64,000 nt of DNA from WHSW01 sp963821345 (GCA_963821345.1 CAWGDM010000005.1:1-64000); one strand, 5' to 3'. Positions 34,983 through 45,134 are shown, numbered from the stretch's first letter. Made by a program: numbers and translations. Notes: generated by a model from the sequence alone, not told the origin.

Positions 34983-35692
34983 CGGCCCGCGATCGCCATG
35001 TAGTGGCGGCGGTCCCACGACGGCAGGCGCTCGAGCGAATAGCGCAGCATCGTCCGCGGCATCGTCTCCGCGTGGCGGTCGAGGAAGATGCGCAGCGTCG
35101 TCTCGTCGCGCTTGCCGACCTCGCGCAGCATCCATCCGGTCGCCTTGTGGATCAGGTCGTGGGTGTCGCCGAGCAACGCCTCGCACACCCGCAGGGTCTG
35201 CGCATAGCTGTCGCGTTTGATCAGCGAGAAGGTGGCGAGGACCGCGATCCGGCGGTCCCAGAGCGACTCGGAGGCGACCAGCGGGTCGAGTAGCTCGCGC
35301 GGCGCCCGGCCAACGCGGTCGGCGAGCAGGTAGGGCGCCGAGGAGTCGACCAGGTCCCAGTTGTTGACCCGGTCTCGGCACTCGAGGTAGAGGTCCTCGA
35401 TCCGCTCGCGGTCGACCGCGTCGCCGCGCTCGTACTGGCGGCAGAGGATCGCCAGGGCGACGAAGCGGTGTTCGTGGATCGGGCTGGCGAGCAGGTGGCG
35501 GCAGGTCGCGGTCGAGGCCGAGGCGTGGGCGCGGGCGGCGCGCCGCAGGTCGGGGACGCGGATGCCGATGAAGACGTCGCCCTCGCCGTACTCGCCGGAG
35601 CCGGTCTTGAAGAACCGCTGCATGACCTCGGCGTGGGCCGGGTCCGCTTGCGCCTCCAACTCGGCCTCGATCGTCGCGCTCGATGTGCTCAT
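34979..35692 (-). CDS. DNA alkylation repair protein (AlkD-like)
   Basis: 237 residues built of HEAT-like helical repeats. 'MQRFFKTGSGEYGEGDVFIG' plus 'IRVPDLR', 'RFVALAILCRQYERGD', 'VNNWDLVDSSAPYLLADRVG', 'WDRRIAVLATFSLIKR', 'DLIHKATGWMLREVGKRD' and 'MPRTMLRYSLERLP' are the diagnostic AlkD blocks, including the WD and W residues that line the DNA groove. It removes N3- and N7-alkyl purines. The downstream gene starts inside its stop codon. Confidence 0.93.
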   Translation of the reverse strand: MSTSSATIEAELEAQADPAHAEVMQRFFKTGSGEYGEGDVFIGIRVPDLRRAARAHASASTATCRHLLASPIHEHRFVALAILCRQYERGDAVDRERIEDLYLECRDRVNNWDLVDSSAPYLLADRVGRAPRELLDPLVASESLWDRRIAVLATFSLIKRDSYAQTLRVCEALLGDTHDLIHKATGWMLREVGKRDETTLRIFLDRHAETMPRTMLRYSLERLPSWDRRHYMAIAGR

Positions 35693-35746
35693 CCGGCAGC
35701 GTCCGCCCTCGCCCGCGGCTGTACGGGTTCGCTATACAACCCGCCT

Positions 35747-37630
35747 CTGCCCGCGCGGCTGGACAGCCCTTGGATCACCGGCCTCTTCGGGCTCGCGGTC
35801 GCGATCCTCACCTGGGACTTCGTCGCGATCTCGCCGGTCCCCGGGCTCGACGGCTCCTGGGTGATCGGCCTCAACCTGGCCGCCGCCGACGGCCTCGACC
35901 ACGGGACGCAGGTCGTGTTCACGTACGGGCCGCTCGGCTTTCTCGAGCAGCCGTCGGTGATCGACGGGCTGCTCGCGACCCTGGGAGGCCTGTGGATACT
36001 CGCGATCCGGACCGCACTCGCGGCAACCTACCTGCGCGCGGCGCGGCGCAGCGTGCCGTGGCCGGCCGCGGCGCTGCTGGCGCTCGCCGGGATGGCACTG
36101 GTCCCTCCCCAGGTCGGCTCGGTGCCGCTGGCGCTGGCGGTCGCCTGGTCGCTGGTCGCGCTCCAGGACCCGGACTCGCACGGCGCCCAGCGGCTGGCGC
36201 TATGGGGCGGCGGGGCGCTCGCCGGGATCGAGGTGCTGGTGAAGCTCAACATCGGGGTCACGGTGCTGGTGATCGTCGGGATCGCGGCCGTCGCCGCCCC
36301 GGGCCGGCGGGGCCGCAACGCCGCCACGTTGCTCGGCGTCTTCGTCGCGACCGCGGCCGTGGGCTGGTTCGCCTCCGGACAGGGGGTCTCCAACCTGACC
36401 GACTACGTGCGGTCGTCCTACGAGGTGCTCTCCGGTTACTCGGAGGCGATGCAGACCGAGGTCGGCAAGGTCGCCTGGGACGGCTGGGCGGCGCTGGCGC
36501 TGGCGATCGCCACCGTCGGCGCAACGGCCTACGCCAGCCTCGGGCTGGCGACCGTGCGCCGGATCGGGATGCTCGCGGTCGTCGGCGTGCTCCTGTACTC
36601 GCTCGAGAAGTACTCGTTCGTGCGCCACGACGCGGGCCACATCGGCGCCTTCTTCGGCGTCCTGCCGGCGGTCTGGCTGGCGCTGCGCTGGCGCGAGGCG
36701 GCCCGCTTCGCGGCGATCCCCGCGCTCGCCGTGGTCGCGGTCGTCTACTTCCCGGTCACCGGCCAGACGTTCGCCGACACGTTCTCACCCCGCCTGGGCG
36801 TCGACCAGGTCAGCACCCTGGTCGCCCCCGGCAAGCGCGCCGACGCCCGCGACGAGGCGCGCGCGCAGCTGCAGGCCCAGTACGCCGTCAACCCGCTGAT
36901 CCTCGCCGCGATTGGCTCGCAACCGGTCGATGCCAGGCCGTTCGAGATCGGCATCGTCTGGGCCTACGGGCTGAACTGGGACCCGCTGCCCGTGCTCCAG
37001 GACTACCAGGCGTACACGCCGTGGCTTGACCGTCTGAACGCCGACGCCCTCGCCGACGAGGACGGCCCCCGGTTCGTGATCCGCCACCTGACCTTCGACG
37101 GCACCTCGACCACGGGGATCGACGGGCGCTACGCCCCCTACGACTCTCCCGCCATGACCCAGGTTTTGCTCTGCAACTTCGAGCCGCTGGGCACCACGGA
37201 TACCCACCAGCTGCTCGGGCGCGTCCCCGATCGCTGCGGCCCTGAGCGGCCGCTGGAGACGGTCGAGGCCGCCTACGGCGAGCGGGTCCCGGTGCCGACC
37301 GCGAACCCCGGCGAGGCCGTGTTCGTACGCGTCGACGGCGCCGCCGCGAGCGGGATCGAGAGGCTGCGAGCGCTGCTCTACAAGGCGGCCGTGCGTAATC
37401 TCGACCTCGGCGCCCACGCGCGTGCACGGCTCCAGGCGCGCAACGCGGCCGACGGGCTGCTGCTCTCGGCGCCGCCGAAGGCCGACTTCGGTGACCCGTT
37501 CCGGTTGGCGCCCGACGTCGACTCGATCAGGATCACCTCCGAGGGCGGCTTCGCGACCTCCGAGGGCGAGCTGACGCTGGACTTCTACGCGCTCCCGATC
37601 GCCCCGCTGCCGGCGACCCCGCCGAGCTAG
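35747..37630 (+). CDS. Large polytopic membrane protein, GT-C-like (start uncertain)
   Basis: About 627 residues. Ten or more hydrophobic helices ('WITGLFGLAVAILTWDFVAI', 'VLVKLNIGVTVLVIVGIAAV', 'LRWREAARFAAIPALAVVAV') are followed by an extracytoplasmic C-terminal domain of about 250 residues. The first loop 'VVFTYGPLGFLEQPSV' resembles the outer loop of GT-C-like membrane proteins. No ATG, GTG or TTG is in frame near the first helix; a CTG at 35747 lies 8 nt after TATACA (35733-35738), so a leaderless CTG start is possible. An upstream TTG near 35647 would overlap the divergent AlkD gene. The 3' end overlaps the next convergent gene by 4 nt. Confidence 0.65.
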   Translation: MPARLDSPWITGLFGLAVAILTWDFVAISPVPGLDGSWVIGLNLAAADGLDHGTQVVFTYGPLGFLEQPSVIDGLLATLGGLWILAIRTALAATYLRAARRSVPWPAAALLALAGMALVPPQVGSVPLALAVAWSLVALQDPDSHGAQRLALWGGGALAGIEVLVKLNIGVTVLVIVGIAAVAAPGRRGRNAATLLGVFVATAAVGWFASGQGVSNLTDYVRSSYEVLSGYSEAMQTEVGKVAWDGWAALALAIATVGATAYASLGLATVRRIGMLAVVGVLLYSLEKYSFVRHDAGHIGAFFGVLPAVWLALRWREAARFAAIPALAVVAVVYFPVTGQTFADTFSPRLGVDQVSTLVAPGKRADARDEARAQLQAQYAVNPLILAAIGSQPVDARPFEIGIVWAYGLNWDPLPVLQDYQAYTPWLDRLNADALADEDGPRFVIRHLTFDGTSTTGIDGRYAPYDSPAMTQVLLCNFEPLGTTDTHQLLGRVPDRCGPERPLETVEAAYGERVPVPTANPGEAVFVRVDGAAASGIERLRALLYKAAVRNLDLGAHARARLQARNAADGLLLSAPPKADFGDPFRLAPDVDSIRITSEGGFATSEGELTLDFYALPIAPLPATPPS

Positions 37631-38274
37631 CGCTCGCCGACGACCAGGAACTGCTTGCCGAGCACCCGCCAGGCGAGCGGCGTCGCCAGGTAGGCCCGCA
37701 CCAGGCCGGCCGACGCCGGCAGCCGGCCCGTGAACGAGTACGGCAGGAAGCGCGGCGCGTTGGAGACGACCTTGAACCCGGCCGTGTACAGGTGCTCGAC
37801 CACGGCCTTGTCGGTCAGCGCCAGGGTGTGGTCGGCGTAGTCGAAGTAGACGTCGGAGCAGTGGCGGAAGTTGGGCCCCAGGATCGCGATCCGCCCGCCC
37901 TCGGCGGTCACCTCGTACATCCGCCGCAGGAACTCATGGACCGACTCCTGGGTGAACAGGTGCTCGAGGAAGTTGGAGACGAAGATGCCGTCGAAGTAGG
38001 CCTCCGGCAGCTCGGCCTCCATCACCTCGGAGACGACGAAGCGGACGCTGGTGTCGCTGCCGGCGTCGCTGTACATGACCTGGTCGACGGCCCAGCGTTC
38101 GGGCGCCGGAGCCTGATCGATGAACTCGCGCCTGCCGGCAGCCGGATCGAGCAGCCGCCGGGGGGCGTCGAGCGAGCGCTCGGTCACGTAGCGGGCGATT
38201 TGTTCCCAGACCTCGCGCCGGCGCGCCTGGTCGACGTTTCGGAACCGGAACGAGTAGAGGCGCTCGTAGTCCAC
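37627..38274 (-). CDS. Class I SAM-dependent methyltransferase
   Basis: 215 residues. 'RRLLDPAAGRREFI' replaces the usual motif I, with weak glycine content. 'FDGIFVSNFLEHLFTQESVH' is the D-x-x-x-x-(N/H)-x-L-E-H block of sugar and lipid methyltransferases, and 'VTAEGGRIAILGPNFRH' is the post-III strand. Probably modifies a glycan or lipid-linked sugar. GTG at 38274 with TACCCT 10 nt upstream. It is divergent from the SDR gene at 38319. Confidence 0.8.
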   Translation of the reverse strand: MDYERLYSFRFRNVDQARRREVWEQIARYVTERSLDAPRRLLDPAAGRREFIDQAPAPERWAVDQVMYSDAGSDTSVRFVVSEVMEAELPEAYFDGIFVSNFLEHLFTQESVHEFLRRMYEVTAEGGRIAILGPNFRHCSDVYFDYADHTLALTDKAVVEHLYTAGFKVVSNAPRFLPYSFTGRLPASAGLVRAYLATPLAWRVLGKQFLVVGER

Positions 38275-38284
38275 GCGGCGCCGG

Positions 38285-38309
38285 AGGGTAGCCGTATGCC
38301 CAGTAGCCT
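38285..38309. promoter_or_regulatory. Divergent leaderless promoters, 37627-38274 (-) and 38319-39393 (+)
   Basis: TACCCT (minus, 38290-38285) ends 10 nt before GTG 38274. TAGCCT (plus, 38304-38309) ends 9 nt before TTG 38319. Start codons are 44 bp apart and neither has a Shine-Dalgarno. Each -35 region would lie at or inside the opposite coding sequence. Confidence 0.5.
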
Positions 38310-38318
38310 GCGGCGGCC

Positions 38319-39393
38319 TTGACCAAGATCCTGATCACCGGGGGCGCCGGATTCGTCGGCGCCAACCTCGCCGTCTCGCTCGCCGCGCGCCATCCCGACT
38401 GGGAGCTGACCGCGCTCGACAACCTCTATCGGCCGGGCTCGCGACTCAACCTGCCCCGCCTGGAAGATGCCGGGGTCGAAGTTCGTTCAAGCCGACGTCC
38501 GCGACCGCGAGGCGCTGGCGGCGGTCGACCGGCACGACGTCCTGGTCGAGTGCTCGGCCGAGCCCTCGGCGCTGGTCGGGATGACCGGCGACACCTCCTA
38601 TCCGTTCGAGACCAACCTGGTCGGCGCCTACAACTGCCTCGAGCTCGCCCGCCGCGACGGCGCCGCCTTCGTGTTCCTGTCCACCAGCCGCGTCTACCCC
38701 TACCCGGCCCTCAATGAGCTGGCGCTGGAGCGGACCGCGACCCGGTTCGAGCTCGCCGACGAGCAGCCGTTCGCCGGCGCGTCGGCGGCCGGGATCTCGG
38801 AGGGGTTCCCGCTCGACGGCCCCCGCACCCTCTACGGGGCGACCAAGCTGGCGGCCGAACTGCTGGTGGGCGAGTACGCCGCCAACTTCCAGATCCCAGC
38901 GGTGATCGACCGCTGCGGGGTGATCGCCGGCCCGTGGCAGATGGGCAAGGTCGACCAGGGCGTGTTCACCTTCTGGCTCCTTCACCACCACTTCCGCAAG
39001 CCACTGTCCTACATCGGCTACGGCGCCGAGGGGATGCAGGTCCGCGATCTGCTGCACGTCGACGACCTGGTCGAGCTGATCGACGCCCAACTCGCCGACC
39101 TGAACGCCTGGAGCGGGTTCGTCGGCAACGTCGGCGGCGGGCGCGAGGTCAGCCTGTCGCTCGCCGAGACGACCGCGATCTGCCGCGAGCTGACCGGCAA
39201 CGAGGTCGAGATCGGCGCCGCGGACGAGGAACGGCCGGGGGACGTTCCGCTATATATCTCCGACTGCCGGCGCCTGTTCGAGCGCAGCGATTGGCGGCCG
39301 ACGAAGGGGCCGAGGGAGGTACTGGCGGACATTCTGGCCTGGGTCGAAGAGCACGAGGACGCGGTCGCGCGGTCGCTCGGCCTGGGCGCGTGA
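38319..39393 (+). CDS. NAD-dependent nucleotide-sugar epimerase/dehydratase (SDR; one frameshift near 38478)
   Basis: TTG start at 38319. 'ILITGGAGFVGANLAVSLAA' is the NAD-binding GxxGxxG. 'STSRVYPYPA' and 'LYGATKLAAELL' carry the catalytic Ser/Thr and YxxxK. 'DRCGVIAGPWQMGKVDQGVF' and 'VRDLLHVDDLVELID' match extended SDRs of the CDP-paratose/tyvelose epimerase type. One extra base near 38478 ('GTC G AAG') splits it; the joined protein is about 357 residues. Its stop overlaps the next glycosyltransferase start, so the two are coupled. Confidence 0.85.
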
Positions 39394-40136
39394 AGCTCTC
39401 GGTCGTCATCCCCGCCCACAACGAGGCGGGCTCGATCGCCGAGACGCTGCGGACGACCATCGACGGGCTCGACGCGGCCGGGATCGAGCACGAGATCCTG
39501 GTCGTCGACGACGCCAGCGTCGACGGGACCACGGCCGTGGTCGAGGCGATCGCCGCCGACCATCCCCAGGTCCGCTGCCTGCGCTCGCACCATCCGCGCG
39601 GCTTCGGCTTCGCGGTCCGCTCGGGGCTCGAGCGCTTCAGCGGCGACGCCGTGGCGCTGATGATGGCCGACGGTTCCGACGACCCGGCCGACCTGGTCCG
39701 CTACCACGAGCTGCTCGAGCAGGGCTACGACTGCGTCTTCGGCTCGCGGTTCCTGCCCGAGTCGCGCGTCTACGACTACCCGCGGGTGAAGCTGATCCTC
39801 AACCGGCTCGCGAACTGGTTCATCCGGGTGCTCTTCCGCCACCACTTCAACGACACCACCAACGCCTTCAAGGCCTATCGCCGCGAGGTGATCGACACGA
39901 TCCAGCCGCTGCTCTCCAACCACTTCAACCTCACTGTCGAGATCCCGCTGAAGGCGATCGTCCGCGGCCACAGCTTCGCCGTGATCCCGATCTCGTGGCG
40001 AAACCGGACCTCGGGGACGAGCAAGCTGGCGATCCAGGAGATGGGCAGCCGCTACCTGTTCATCGTCCTCTACGTCTTCCTCGAGCACCACCTGAGCCGC
40101 GGCGACTACCGCCGGGACGAGCTCACCGGCGACTGA
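39390..40136 (+). CDS. Glycosyltransferase family 2 (DPM1/GtrB-like)
   Basis: 248 residues, GTG start overlapping the SDR stop. 'LSVVIPAHNEAGSIAETLRT' opens the GT-A fold; 'ILVVDDASVDGTTAVVE' and 'VALMMADGSDDPADLV' carry the DxD-type residues, and 'ISWRNRTSGTSKLAIQEMG' is the usual acceptor-side block. There is no membrane tail, in the manner of soluble dolichol-phosphate-mannose synthase-like enzymes. It probably makes polyprenyl-phosphate-linked sugar as donor for the GT-C-like membrane protein encoded next. Confidence 0.88.
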   Translation: MKLSVVIPAHNEAGSIAETLRTTIDGLDAAGIEHEILVVDDASVDGTTAVVEAIAADHPQVRCLRSHHPRGFGFAVRSGLERFSGDAVALMMADGSDDPADLVRYHELLEQGYDCVFGSRFLPESRVYDYPRVKLILNRLANWFIRVLFRHHFNDTTNAFKAYRREVIDTIQPLLSNHFNLTVEIPLKAIVRGHSFAVIPISWRNRTSGTSKLAIQEMGSRYLFIVLYVFLEHHLSRGDYRRDELTGD

Positions 40137-40138
40137 CG

Positions 40139-41849
40139 TTGTCCGCGGCGACCGCAGAGCCGGCGACGACCGCCCCTGCCGAGGCGCGCGAGGGCCGCGT
40201 GGAGTGGGCGATCCTCGGCGTCGCGATCGTCTCTTACACCGCGCTGGTCTTCTGGGTCGCCCGCGACACGCGGCTGTACATCGACGAGGTGACGCTGTTC
40301 CAGGCGGACGCCGGGTTCGACCTTCAGGACGCTGTTCACCCCGATCAACGGCCACCTCGTCTTCCTCTTGCGACTGGTACACGCGGTCTCGTTCAAGCTC
40401 GGGGGCCCGGACATGATCCTGGTCCGGCTGGTCGAGGCGATGGGAGGTGCTGCCGTCGCCTGCCTGGTGTTCGCAATCGTCAAGAGGCGCCTGGGACCGC
40501 TGACCGCGCTCGTGCTCTCGCTGCTGGTCCTCTTCATGGGCTCGGCGTGGGAGATCACGCTCACCCAGTCGGGAATCACCTACGTCTGGTCGGTGGCTCT
40601 CGGGCTCGGCGCGCTGGTCGCGCTCGACCACGGCAGCGAGCGCGGCGACGCGATCGCCTGCGCCCTGCTCGTCCTCGCGATCGCCATGTTCACCTTCGGC
40701 CTCGCGTTCCTAATCGGCGCCGGCCTCCTGTTGATCCTGCGGCCGAACTGGACGCGCCGGATCTGGGTGCTCGCGGTCCCGGTCGGGCTCTACGCGATCT
40801 GGGCGATCTGGGTGCGCACGATCGACCTGCCGCAGAACGTCCCGATCCAGCAGCTGCACCTGGACAAGGCACTTCACATCCCCGGATTCTGGGTCGACGA
40901 GTCCGTTTCGGTTGCCGGGGCGATGAGCGGGCTCAGTCACGGCGACGACTCCGCCGGCATCTTCTCCGTCTTCTCGACGAGCTCGCCGATCGGCGCGCCG
41001 CTGGCCGCGCTCGCGTGGCTGGGCCTGGTGGTGGGGATCGTCCGCGGGCGGGCGACCCCGTGGCTGTGGGCGATGCTCGCCACGATGCTGGCGATCTGGG
41101 CCGAGCTCGCGCTGGGCGAAGGCCTGGGGCGCTCGGCCGAGACCGTCCGCTACGTCTACGTCGGCGCGGTGTTCGCGGTGATCATTGCGGCGGAGCTCCT
41201 GCGCGGAGCGAGGCTGCACGGGCTCGGCCTGGCGGCCCTGATCGTGGTCGTCGGGCTGGCGCTGGCCGGCAACGCGGCGCGGGCGCGCGACGGAATCGAC
41301 TTCTACCGCGACTTCACGATCAGCCTGCGGGCTGCGCAAACCGCGCTGGAGATCGGGCGCGACTCGATCCCCCCGGATTACGGTCCCTCGGAGCCGACAT
41401 CGGCGGGCTTCACCTACCTCAAGCTCGCAACGTACGAGCCCGCCGTGGAGCGGGTCGGCTCGCCGGCGTTCACCGAGGCGGAGCTGCTCGACCAGCCGGA
41501 GGACGTCCGCGCCACGACGGACTCCGTCCTCGCGACCGCGTACGGCCTGACGCTGGCCCCGCCGGCCGACCGCCCGCCGCGGGCGAGCTGCGACACCGTC
41601 GCGGCGAGCGAGTCCGGTCCGGTCGAGGTCCCGCTGCCGCCGCCCGGTGCAGTGCTGACCAGCGAGGCCGCGGCGCCGGTCGAAATCCGCCGGTTCGCAG
41701 ACACGACGACGATTGACCTCGGTGACCTTAAGGCCGGCGATCCCGCGCAGGTCGGCTTCCCCGCCGACCGCTCGACGCGCCCGTGGGTCCTGTCGATCGC
41801 GGCGACGAAGCCGGTTACGGTCTGCCCGCTCGTCCCTGCCGCCGGCTAG
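40139..41849 (+). CDS. GT-C-like polytopic membrane protein with C-terminal beta domain (one frameshift near 40328)
   Basis: TTG start 2 nt after the GT2 stop. 'AILGVAIVSYTALVFWVARD' is the first helix, then 'IDEVTLFQ', in the acidic first loop expected of GT-C enzymes. After the shift near 40328 it continues 'TLFTPINGHLVFLLRLVHAV' and about nine more helices. The last 150 residues are an extracytoplasmic domain ending 'SIAATKPVTVCPLVPAAG'. About 570 residues. A paralogue lies at 43403-45128 with the same ending motif (VTVC). Probably transfers a sugar from a polyprenyl phosphate on the outer face. Confidence 0.7.
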
Positions 41850-42582
41850 CGGGCGTCGCCAAGGCGAGGATCGAGACGCCGAACGGGAGGTTGGCGCGGC
41901 GAAGGATTGCCGCCTCGCTCGAGAACACCCGGGCCAGGGCCGAGTTGAGCGGGCCGGGCTTGTTGAGCTCGAAGTCCGAGCGCGCCTCGTCGCGCTCCGG
42001 GACCACGCGGCGGGCAAGACGGATCGCCGCGGCCCCCGGGAACAGCAGGGTGTTGAAGTACGTGGCGCGGCGGACCGTAAGCCCGGCCCCCGCTAGCGCC
42101 GCGCACAGGCGCGGGCGCGTGTAGCGCCGCAGGTGGTGGGAGATCCGGTCCTGCTCGCCCCACATCCAGGTGTACGCCGGGACGGTCACCAGCAGCGTCC
42201 CGTCTGCTCGCAGCACACGCGCCGCCTCGGCAAGCAGGGCGCGGTCGTCCTCGACGTGCTCGATCACGTCCAGCAGCGTCACCAGGCCGAAGTCGCCGTC
42301 GGCGAACGGCAGCGGTGCGCCGGCGGGGACCACCTGGACATCGGCGAATCCACGCCGGTGGCAGTACCCGACCGCGGCCCGCTCGGCGTCTACGCCGTGC
42401 ACCTCGCCGAAGCGCGCCAGGGTCTCCAGCATCGGCCCGGTTCCACAGCCGCAGTCGAGGACCGTGCCGAGGTCGGTTCCGACCTGATCGCGGAGCACCG
42501 ACTCGATGATCCGCCGGCGGCCGGCGAACCACCAGTGGTGGTCCTGGATCGACGCGTACTCGTCGTAGTAGCGCTCCTCCAC
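41815..42582 (-). CDS. Class I SAM-dependent methyltransferase
   Basis: 255 residues. 'YYDEYASIQDHHWWFAGRRR' is the N-terminal signature of a sugar-cluster methyltransferase subgroup. 'TVLDCGCGTGPMLETLARFG' is motif I, 'VTLLDVIEHVEDDRALLAEA' and 'RVLRADGTLLVTVPAYTWMW' are motifs II and III, and 'HLRRYTRPRLCAALAGAGL' follows. Upstream of the next GT2 in the opposite orientation of transcription flow, it is the second gene of a minus-strand set. Its 3' end overlaps the convergent GT-C gene by 35 nt. Confidence 0.88.
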   Translation of the reverse strand: MEERYYDEYASIQDHHWWFAGRRRIIESVLRDQVGTDLGTVLDCGCGTGPMLETLARFGEVHGVDAERAAVGYCHRRGFADVQVVPAGAPLPFADGDFGLVTLLDVIEHVEDDRALLAEAARVLRADGTLLVTVPAYTWMWGEQDRISHHLRRYTRPRLCAALAGAGLTVRRATYFNTLLFPGAAAIRLARRVVPERDEARSDFELNKPGPLNSALARVFSSEAAILRRANLPFGVSILALATPASRRQGRAGRP

Positions 42583-42591
42583 CGGCGGCCG

Positions 42592-43392
42592 CTACGACTC
42601 CTGCTCGGCGGCGGCGACGTCCACCTCGTGCCCGAAGTACTCGGCGTCTGCCGCCGCGTGAACCCGCTCCAAATGCTTGCGCCCGGGGTAGTAGATGCGC
42701 TTCCACATCTGCGCGATCCGGCGCAGGGTCTCCGGGATGTCGGAGGCGCGAACCGTCGTCTCGCCAGCGACCCGGGGGTAGTGGCGCACGCCCTTCTCAA
42801 GGATGCGGAAGTTCCACCTGCGCGCCCTCGCGACGAGCTCCGCGTCGACGAAGAAGTCGTCGGACTCGATCGTGATCTTCTCCAGCACCTCGCGGTGAAA
42901 GAGCTTGAACGCGCAGTCAACGTCGCGCACCTTCACCCGGAACAGCACCCGGCAGATCCGGTTGTAGATCCAGGAGAGCATTGACCGCATCACCGAGTCG
43001 TAGCGATACACGCGAAAGCCGACCAGCAGGTCGTACTCGCGGGTCAGCGGCAGGAAGTGCTCCAGGTCGGCCACGTCGAACTGGTTGTCCGCGTCCGTGT
43101 AGAAGACCAGCGGCGCCCGGGCATGGTGAAAGCCGCTGCGGATCGCCGCGCCGTAGCCGCGGTTGCGATCGTGGGCGATCAGGCGCACCTCGGGATGCTC
43201 CCGCGCGAGCTCGGCCGCGGCGTCGCCGGTGCCGTCCTGGCTGCCATCGTCCACGACCACCACCTCAAACGACGAGACCAGTCGCGGCAGGACCTCGAAG
43301 CTGCGGTTGACGACGAGGGGAAGGCTCTCGCGCTCGTTGTACGCGGGCAGGACGATCGAGATCTCCGGCGCGGCCGGATCGGCGGTGTTCAT
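42592..43392 (-). CDS. Glycosyltransferase family 2 (DPM1-like)
   Basis: 266 residues, ATG at 43392. 'ISIVLPAYNERESLPLVVNR', 'VVVVDDGSQDGTGDAAAELA', 'LVFYTDADNQFDVADLEHFL' (DxD) and 'KVRDVDCAFKLFHREVLEKI' match polyprenyl-phosphate glycosyltransferases. 'HYPRVAGETTVRASDIPETL' follows. No membrane helices. It lies 9 nt upstream of the methyltransferase and 10 nt downstream of a GT-C-like gene. This mirrors the GT2 plus GT-C pairing at 39390-41849. Confidence 0.9.
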   Translation of the reverse strand: MNTADPAAPEISIVLPAYNERESLPLVVNRSFEVLPRLVSSFEVVVVDDGSQDGTGDAAAELAREHPEVRLIAHDRNRGYGAAIRSGFHHARAPLVFYTDADNQFDVADLEHFLPLTREYDLLVGFRVYRYDSVMRSMLSWIYNRICRVLFRVKVRDVDCAFKLFHREVLEKITIESDDFFVDAELVARARRWNFRILEKGVRHYPRVAGETTVRASDIPETLRRIAQMWKRIYYPGRKHLERVHAAADAEYFGHEVDVAAAEQES

Positions 43393-43402
43393 CCGGCGCC
43401 CA

Positions 43403-45128
43403 TCACAACTCGCAAACCGTGACCTCTCCCGAGCCGGTGAGCTGGAAGCGCCACGGTGCCGCGACGCCGTCGTCGGGCGGCTGTAGCGAGGACGTCCCGG
43501 CCGGGAGCTGGCCGAGGTCGACCGGATATCCGTCGGCGAGCCGCCCGAGCGCGAGGTCAACACTCGCGCCGGGGGCGAGCTCGAACGTCGCGCCGCCCGG
43601 CGGCAGCTCACCCGTCGCCGCCTGCTCGGATCCAAGCGAAGCCGTGCGACAGCTGCTGCCCGGCTCTGGCGCCCGGCTGCGGCTGGACCTCGGTGGCGCG
43701 CAACACGGTGCGGTCGAACGACATCCCGGGCACGGCCCGGGGTGGCGGGCAATCTCGCCGAGGGTGTAGGCCGGCGAGCCGAACGCGCTCACGGCCGACA
43801 GGTAGGGACCGTCGTCGATCACCTCCGCGAGCGGGACGCCGGTGTCGCCGCTGTTGACCTGGAAGCTCGGGCGCGAACGCGATCGCCCTCGAGTTCGAGC
43901 GCCGCCAGAGCGCCCCGCTCGGACTGCGAGTAGTCGCGGAAGTCCACCCAGACGGAGTGCAGCTTGCCGAGGTTGGCGCCGGCCGCGATCACGGCGACGG
44001 CGAACAGGATCCACAGCGCGATGGTCGAGAGCCGCGAGCCGGCCCGCCAGCACGGCGGCGATCAGACAGCAAAAAGATCGCGCCGACCAGCTGGTAGCGC
44101 GAGGCGGTGACCAGTCGCAGGCCGGTGGAGGAGTTGATCGCCGCCAGGACCCAGAACGCCAGCGCCAGAACCGCGAGCGCGAGCAGGAGCCGGCCTCGCT
44201 CGGAGCCGACGATCTGATCGCGCATCGTCCACAGCCGCCAGATCCCGATCGCGGCCACCGCCACCAGCAACGGCCGCCCCCAGTCGAGTGCGCTGAGGTC
44301 CACGTCGGCGCGCTCGGCGCCAGGCCGAGCAGGGACCGAGTCGACGAAGCGAATCCGTCGAGGATGTAGCGTCGGGGCTCGCCGCGACGCTGGCTCAAGC
44401 GTGATGTGGCAGTCGGCGTCGTGGCCCCAGCCCAGCCACCAGGCCGCGTAGATGGCGAGCGGCACGGCGGGAACCCACAGCCGCCGCAGGCCGCCGGGCG
44501 TCGACCGCGAGCCAGACGGCGACGCCGATCGCGAACGTGAGCCCGAGGCTGACCGAGAGGATCGAGAGCGCGAGCAGCAGGCAGGCCACGGGCGTCACGA
44601 TGGGCGCCGCGCGCCGATCAGCACGAGGATCGCGGCGAGACCGAACGAGAGCGAGAGCGAGAACGAGAGCTGGAAGGCGAGCAGCAGGGTCTCGTCGGCG
44701 CTCGCCGAACACGAGCAGCGGCAGGCACGCAGGCGAGCGCCACCCACTCGCCGACGAGCCGCCGCAGGAGGACGAAGATCAGCGAGATCGAGGCGATGAA
44801 GTCGGCGATCGCCGTCGAGCTGGAACGGGCGCGCCGAGTCCATCCCGAAGACCTCTTGCAGGAACTTGAAGATCGCCACCGGGATGACGACGATGTGCTC
44901 GTTATGGGGCTCGAGGAACACGTCGGCGCTGAATCCCCGCCGGTGCAGCAGGAAGCTCCACTCGTCGAAGAGGAAGGTCTCTCTCGAGGTCAGGTAGCCG
45001 AGCAGGGCAACCGACAACACGGCTGCTGCAACGAAGAGGAGCGTCGCCGGAGACGCCTGGCGAACGCGCTCTAAGAGGCCGCCGCGGGCGGACCGCCCCC
45101 CGCCCGTACCTGCGGCTGCTTCGGACAC
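43403..45128 (-). CDS. GT-C-like polytopic membrane protein, paralogue of 40139-41849 (several frameshifts)
   Basis: GTG at 45128 with TAGAGT 6 nt upstream. 'LLFVAAAVLSVALLGYLTSR' is the first helix and 'TFLFDEWSFLLHRRGFSADV' plus 'HNEHIVVIPVAIFKFLQEVF' are the acidic first loop. Then at least five single-base shifts (about 44810, 44715, 44500, 44340, 44050-43900, 43690) break the helical region. The C-terminus is 'ASVDLALGRLADGYPVDLGQ', then 'GEVTVCEL', parallel to the paralogue's beta domain. Joined length is about 575 residues. All pieces keep the same codon bias, so this is probably one functional gene in a poorly read stretch. Confidence 0.6.
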
Positions 45129-45134
45129 CGGCGC

